Positions 44,001-52,630 of a DNA stretch of 64,000 nt are shown here, piece after piece. The DNA is from Chrysomallon squamiferum (lineage: Eukaryota > Mollusca > Gastropoda > Neomphalida > Peltospiridae), in NCBI GenBank assembly GCA_012295275.1, contig CM022669.1:18611091-18675090 (forward strand), read 5' to 3'. Each line of letters begins with the position of its first letter. Within the stretch, counting starts at the first letter, position 1. The position numbers and the translations under genes were made by a program. The notes beneath the pieces are model-generated. The model was given only the letters and a program-made list of their open reading frames with translations, did no database searches and was not told the origin of the DNA.

Positions 44001-47000
44001 CGGTCAGCTCAAGACGATGTCTGATCTAATCAAAGAACAAGCTTCAGAGATTAGAAATTCGTGGAAACTGAAGACTTCGGCCACACCGACTGTTGTTAAC
44101 AAACTGACAACGCCAACGTCTGTAACTACCCAAGCGTCAACGAGCGTTGTATTGTTGAAGCCAAACTTAAGACAAAAAATCAGGGAAAATAATAAAAAGG
44201 TAACTAAATCAATGAATAAGTTTACTAAAAAAATCAGGACGCTTCCAAAGGATGTTACCATTGGTAAGAAAACAAAAGCAGTATCAGTTATTAGTAGTCG
44301 TACAACGTCAGTAAGACCAACGACGTCACGACTGTTGTCATCTTCAACACAAACCAAAGAAAATCATCTGGGAATAAGAAAATTGAAAACGAAAAAGAAA
44401 GGGGTCGAAGAAGTCACGCTGAAGACGGCAAGAATACCAGCACCGCTTTTTAAAGTCAGACGCAAGCGGCCAACTGCGCAGTCTCCTGTCGGTTCTCTGA
44501 AACGAACAGCAGCGATTCTATCGCAGCCAACGCAGATTCCCGTATTGTCGCGTGATCTAACCACAAACAGTTCTGTGCCTCAGTCAACAACCTCGCCACG
44601 ACTTCGCTGGTGGCAGTGGACAACGAGACCCATCCCGTTTTCCACGTCACCGAAGTACGGACAGTGGACTCAGTTTACACGGTGGTGGCAACGTCCTCCA
44701 ACAACGTTGCCGCATGTAGTCTTACCCATTCAGAACATTGGTCCTCATACACACGTGTTCACAAGGAGAACGACGCCTACGCGATCATTTCGACGTCGCA
44801 TGCGACCAACAACTACACCAACGCCGAGTACTTTGCCTCATACACACTTATATACACTAGAAGAACGACACCAGCGAGGACATTTCGACGACGCATGCGA
44901 CCAACAACTACACCAACCCCCAGCACTTTACCTCATACCCACATATACACTAGAAGAACAACGCCATCTAGATCACTTCGTGGACGTACGCGGGCTACAA
45001 CTACGCATACGCCAGGTACTTTGCCTCACACCAGTAGTTACACAAAAAGAACCTTTCCTCAAAAATCATTTCGAGGTCGTACAAAATCTGTAACAAAGCC
45101 TTCTAGTACGATTCCAAAAAATCATAAGTACACTAGAACAACGACAACGACAAGGTCGTTCCGTCCTCCTACTACAACGGCGTCGATTATGTCTGAACGT
45201 CAGTCTCGAAGTACAACATCGAAACCAGGGACAAAATTATTAAAATCAGTAGGTAAAACAAGAAAGGAAAATAAATACGCAAGTGTAAAATACAGTGACA
45301 AAAAGTCAAAAATTTCTCCTTCCATGACAACAACAGAAAAAAGTCAAAATTACAAATCAAGTAAACTGACAACTAAACCATCAAAACATTCCAAAAAGAA
45401 TTATAAAACTGTAAATGTAACGCCGATGACCAAAGAAATAACTCTACAGAAGAAAAAAGATAAAAATTTGTCAGCCAAAGAAACAACCACATTGTTACCT
45501 AATGGAAAGAGAAGAAATTCTCAACAGCCCCAGAAAAACAAAAACCACCAATCATCTTTACAAAGTCGAAATAAATTTGAAGAAACATAGATCTGATTCA
45601 AACCGAAAGAGTGGCACATTGTCGAATTCTGAAAAATCTTCTAAAACCACAGTGACTGCTAAATCAAAAGACGTCAGTTATTCCACAGAAAAGAATGATC
45701 AGTCGCTCAGAAAGTCATACTCAACAAAAGGTCCTATTTATAAATTAGATTCGAAAATATTCCACAAACTGAACAAGTCGATTAAGAAAGGGATCCTGAT
45801 TTCAGCTGCTGCTTCTAATGGTCCTGATTCGGACACGAGAAGAACTTTCTCTCCAAGGATTGCGCCTAACATTTGGAAAAACACCAAGAAAAAACAAAAC
45901 ACGTCTTCTTTGGAACTACGTAAAAGAAAAAGTGTTTACGAATAATTCCACATCGCAGTGGTGGTTGAAAACAACGACATCGACACTGCAGCAATCGCCA
46001 TTTAGTTCTGCTGCTCCAAAACACGTCTTCGACATAAAAGCTCTTGCGGCTCCGTTTTTGAAACCAACTTTGAATGGTTATTTAAACGAGAAACAAGGCA
46101 ACAAGTCTGTAAAACAAACGATAAATGATGTAGATAATATCAACACTCCTTCACCAAATATTAAGACTAAAAATTTAAAAGGAACTGTTACTACTAAGTC
46201 GACGGAAAATACGAAAACGAAAACACACGAAATAAAGCAGGATGGAGCGACACGAGTTAAAACAAAAAATTTAACAAACAGCAAAAGGACTTTCTTTACA
46301 AAACAAAGCCACTGTTACTAAATTTAAACATTTAAGTACCAAAACTTATATTCAACCGAATTTTGTCACTGCTGAATTTGTGACTAAACCGAAGTTAAAA
46401 GTAACAATGCCAAAAACAGTGCGTACGACTAAAGCCTGGAAACTGCCCAACGAACCAAAGTCAGAAACAACAACTAAATCTGAAATAACAGGATCTAAAA
46501 CTGTTACCATTACACCTCGGCAGACTAAGTCTTACTGGTCCAGAAAACGAACATCTCCAACAAAATCGTATAAACATATGTCTACCAAAGCTTACAACAA
46601 AATGTCAACTAGAAGTTACAATCAGATGTCAACCAGATCTTACAACCAGATGTCAACCGGAAAGTATCATCAGACATCAACCACCAAAAGTATTAAAAAC
46701 AAACAAAACACAAAACACTGGACACAGCTTTGGCCAAGTCTAACAGTGAACAAAAACAGCGTTACAAAAAGGAAACTTCCGTCGTGGAACCGATGGTTAA
46801 CAACAACTGCAGCACCTTCTACGAGCGAAATTCAGAACAAACCATCTGTGACTACAAATATCAAAAACAGATCAAGAGCTAGCAGTAATAAAACTGGAAA
46901 AACTGGAACTACCAAATCACATAAAGATGTTTTGGGCAGATTTCAGACTGTATCAACCGTTAGAAAACAAATGCAACCATCTACAATGAAACCAACCAGA

Positions 47001-48755
47001 ACAACACCTAGATTCAATGTTCGAGGAAAACTTGGCGAAAAAATAAGAAATGGGAAGTTTGGTTTAAAACTAGATATGAATAACATTAAATTTTCTGTTA
47101 AAAAGAAGTCAGGCTTGACACAAAAGAAGAAACCTGATTCTTCAGTTAAATCAAATAAAGATCGCGAAAGCAAACTTTTGAAAAACAAAATTCCTGTCAA
47201 AACTTCAAATACTGACACAATATTACCAAGTACACCTTAATGAAAACCAAACAGGAAAAAGCAGATTTAAGATGATTTCAAAACACACTACAAAGAAAAC
47301 TATGGAAACTGTTAAAAACAAGGTTGAAATAACTCCTTCGTCGGTTACTGGAAAAACTACTTACAGGTCGAGCTCGAAAACCAATCGGAAATTCAAAGGC
47401 AAAGAAAATAACAACAAAGCAATGATGTCGACAACAAAAACGACTAGAAAGTCTATCAAACAAACGACATCTCTTCCAAGTGGGTCAACCATCCAAACGA
47501 AAGATTATGACCACAATGAGTAACATAGCGCTAACGAACAGAAGCAAGACGAAACTGAAGATGTTGAACAAAACGACCACAATGAAACCATCAACTCAGA
47601 AACGATCAGTGTCGTACGAAACAACCAGTAAACAGAAAATAAATCGAAGCAAATACAACAAAAACACAGTGACTAAAGAAATGTTAGTTACTACCCAGTC
47701 TACACGAAAAGGAACCCCAAAACCAAAAGTGAAGTCTATTAAAACACCAAAAGAACAGAACAACAAAGGAAAATATTCTCTTCATAAAAAGACATCTACA
47801 AAGAAAGCTAAACCTTCCGTGAAACCAAAAATATCGAACATTCCTAAAAACATTTTGAACAAGAAGACATTTTCAGGAATGCGAAAATTCGATGTTAAAG
47901 ATGTATTAGACTTCAAAATAGGCATTGACAAAACGACCAAGAAGCCAATCATCAAGCATCAGCCAACAAAACCTGCAGCCAGAAAGACCACAGTAAGAAC
48001 AAAACCTACTAAAACGACTGCAAAACCAGAAAAAGCGACCCAAACCTAACGTTAATAAAATCCCAGCAGCGAAAAACATCCCCAAACAATCGCCTAGACC
48101 ACCACCCCCTTCAGTTCCTTTCGAATCCCTCGGTCCGAGGTCCTGGAGTGATTGTTCCAGACGAAGGTCTGTTTGTTCCCAGGTTTGTTCTCCCAGAGGA
48201 CATCAGAAGGGCTTTAAACAGGAACGTTTCAGAAGGGGACGTTGCTATGGCGATCCCTCCCGGCTCGGAGGCGAGACACGCTGGTCTGCAGGTCAGACGA
48301 CTCAACATCAAGACTGTGTTTAACCGGTACTGGCCGGCCATCCTGGGACTGACGATAGGAACCGTCTTCCTGGTTGCTGCTATCCTCACCTCAGTGGCGT
48401 GTCGTGCACAAAGGTCAGTCAGTTCAAATGATACAGTTTTTCTTTTTTCACTCTTTTCTGCCAGGTGTCGTCGCAAAACAAAAACAATCGGGATCAGGGT
48501 AGTATGGTCAGGTTAAGCCATTTATAGGAACTGCCTGTTAATATTAGTACGCAGTTTCTGTCTATATCTGACCGAATGAATTCATAAGCAAAGGTTTTAT
48601 AACAATAGCAAAGTTTAATAAATGCATTAATAAACTGTTACATGCAGAGTAGCGATAAGAAGCAGACAAAAAAAAAAAAAAAATCTACAACAAACAAATA
48701 AAAAATATATATTAGATTGAATTATTATTATGACTTTTTATTCTGTTCAAATCTC

Positions 48756-48815
<60 letters not shown>

Positions 48816-49140
48816 CCTAAGTAAATAAAGAGAGAACAAATATCATGAAACTAATTCAGATTTAAAAATTAATTAACACTATATTAATATTTACTTTCCA
48901 ATCCCCTGCCCACTGACTGCTTGTTACATTTGGTGATAAGACTTATGAAGGAAAAAAAATATGAGAGTAATTATGTTATTCTTTATTCATTTATATGGCT
49001 TGAATTTTTCTATCTGTGGAAAGCTGTAATCATTTAGCATAAAACAGCAATAATAATAACAATAAATAAATATTAAAATCAGATTATTATTATTATTATT
49101 TTTTTAGGTTTCATTATCGTTTTATAGTTTTAAATATTAC

Positions 49141-49235
<95 letters not shown>

Positions 49236-51454
49236 AGTATGTGTGTTTGTGTGTGTCCGCGCGTGCGTGTCTTCGCAATAAGCAACTCATAGGCAACGCA
49301 ACTGAAACAGTTTAAGAAGATCAATTAAAAATTATTGGGTAAAGTCCGTTTTCAGAGAGTAACAGACGTCCAGAATATGTAAAAAGAAATGATGTCATGC
49401 TTGAATTGATCTTAATTGTATATTTTAACTTTTAATTCTTATTTACTGCTTTCTTTGAAACTATCATCTATCTTACACTGTACGTATTTGTTCAAAGTGT
49501 AAAGTTATATGTACCACAGACACATAATATTATTATTCTTAATTCAATGATGCCAAGGTACTGTATCACTTTGGATTGCTTTCACTTCTGACGTACTCAG
49601 GCAGAAAATGAAATAAGAATTAACTTATATACCTATATACTAACAAGAAGATACATAAATAATAATAATAATAAAACAAAATCAAAATTAAATAAAATGA
49701 AATATAATTTAAATAAATTTAAATATTATTATAATTAAATAAATATTATTTAATCATATCACTAATCAAGCATTAAACAACCATTTATCAACACACATTC
49801 ACATAAAAGAAATATTTATTAACTGTACATCAAGTGTATTAATTATTGTGTATTAAATCAGTTAATTATTTCTTACTGTTATCGTTTCAGGTAAGATAAA
49901 TATAGCGTAGATAGGTACACAGTACTTGGACATATGTAAGTATATAATATTAAGAATGAAATACTGGTAGAAAGATGAGAAACCAGTGTTACGTAAGTAA
50001 AAGTTTATTTTGTAGATTTGTGTCTGATATGCATATGTGCACGTTACTCATTCTTGACGTTTTCATTTATTCATATGGGAATAATAATAACAGTAATCGT
50101 AGTAACAGAGTAATGGTAATAGTAGGAGTAATAGTAGTTAAAGTGCATTAGTGGAGGCAGAAGTTATAGTAATAGTAGTAGCAGTATTGGTAGAAACAGT
50201 AGTAGTAGAGTAGTAGTAGAAGTAGTGAGAGCAGTAGTAGTAGACTAGTAGTCAAAGTAGTATCAGAAGTAGTCAAAGTAATAAGAATAGTAGAAGTAGA
50301 ATAGTTAACTACAACAGAAGCTGTCGATATTCAGTAGCTATACTTTTTACACACCTTAATTATTTGTGATAAATATAAATGTTGTTGTTGTTGTTGTTGC
50401 TGTTGTTATCAGTACGTTTTACAAATCTGTGACCACGACAAACATTTCGTGTGTAACTCTAACACCTTCAAAACAAATCTGGAATATATACAAGTTTAGT
50501 TTCATTACATGGCGGTTTTATTCCCTTATCTAAGATCTTAATTCCTAGAATCTAAAGGTGATTTCAGAATTTATTCCTAAACTGATTTTGGCCTAATTAA
50601 TTATTTAATTACACTGGTGACGAATTAAGAATTATTAAGAATTCCAAAACAATTGTTTTCATAGTTAATAAACACAGATTATCATTTTATTTAATATATT
50701 CATTTAATCTGAAAAATATCTAGAAATTAAAAAAAATAAATTGAAATCAAAATCAAAACAGTAAAAATCAATAAATAAATCAATAAATCAATCAATAAAT
50801 AAAATAAAGAACGAAAAAAAATAGGAAAAAAATAATAATATGAAATACATGAAAAAGATTAATAAAAAGAGATAAATAAATAAAATAATAATAAAAATAT
50901 ATAAAATAATAAATAAATAAATAAATAAAATAAATAAAAAGATAAATCATATATCGGTTCAAAATATCGTGAAACAATATTAATATCTGTGATACCGTAT
51001 AAACGGGTCGTTCGGTTTATCTCGCATTTTATCTTGGAAATGGTCAACATCACGTGTTTTGTTCAGTTATCAAACTCAGCTGTTTTATTACATTATGTTC
51101 CTTTTAAAAATTACAAAGAAATTTAAAATATTTGTTAACACAATTGATACATTTATATTTTTGATGCTAGCCAATTTAAGAAGAAAGAAAAAAACAAATA
51201 AAACAAAATAAAATAAAATAAAATAAAAAATAAAAATAAAAATAAAAATAAAAATAAAATAACAATAAAATAAAGTAAAATAAAATAAAAATAAAAATAT
51301 AAAAGAAATTTAAAACATTTCAGTTTTCTAACAACAAAATACTCTGAAATCAAACCTTGTATGTTCTTTCTTTGTTCATTGTGTGTTGTCCTTTTGAAAA
51401 ATATAACAGCTTTATCGAGCTTCAAACCAAGAAACAATAAATTTAAATAATATA

Positions 51455-51497
<43 letters not shown>

Positions 51498-51977
51498 AAA
51501 AAAAATATTCAATAACAAAATAAAATAAATAAATAAATAAATAAATAAATAAAATAAAATAAAATAAAATAAAATAAAATAAAATAAATAAATAAATAAT
51601 AACCTGGCACATTTCAAATATAAAATAAATAATTTAAAATAATAATGATTTTTTGACATATTTTATTACCTCTGCGTCTTTTTTTAACTCGTCCAGTTCA
51701 TGGCATTTACGCTCACGACTTTTTTTTTTTAATTTTTTTTTTTTACCTCTTCTTACAGTTTTAGTCTTTCACACGTAGATCGATCGTAGAGTTTACGCTC
51801 ACATGAATAAAATAAGCCTAACACAACAGCGTTGGAGTCGATACCTTACAATGTTTGCATATATTCCATACATTCCCAGAAAAACAGAAAACAAAAACAA
51901 CAACAACAACAAAAAAAATCGTCGGGAATAATTTGTCACTGAATATCGTACACTTCTTTAAGATCTATATTTTCTTT

Positions 51978-52013
<36 letters not shown>

Positions 52014-52592
52014 TTCAAATTGTAGGGATTTGGTGATTCGGAAAATGCCATTTCCTTCCACATTTTTGTTGTTGTTTTATTTTTCCTTTTTCGTTCATAG
52101 GCATAAAAACAAGTATTCAAATAACTACCGTTTCCTTTCGGTTTCAGTTCTTGTAAAGGAAAACAAACTGATTTATTCAACAACAAAAAAGTGATTATGT
52201 GACAATGAGCAGTTTCCTTCAACAGTTCAAGTAGAAAAAATAATTTGATATAATTTTTAAAAAAGTCTTATTATTAAAAGTTTTACAGAATGTTTCCTAC
52301 TACTGACAGCGAGTGTAAATGTTTTTCAGCGTATAAACATTGTACAATTTATAAATATATTTGTATTATTTTATTTTATTTTAGTTATTATTTTATATAA
52401 CATACAGAAAAATTATATGCCATTCATACAAATATCTTAAATGTATTTCATGTAAATCTAGCTGATTATTAACTTTTGACTAGCTTATTATTATTATTAT
52501 TTTATCATCATCATCATCATCATCATTTTACCTTATTATAATAATTTATCCTATATTAGAGTTAGTATGTATATATTCAATATGTGTGATCC

Positions 52593-52630
<38 letters not shown>

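Noticed and set aside
51153-51659. 168-residue Phe/Leu/Tyr-rich minus-strand ORF resembling a membrane protein
   Set aside because: It lies over AAAAT repeats and a 39-bp poly-A, so the hydrophobicity is an artefact of T-rich codons.
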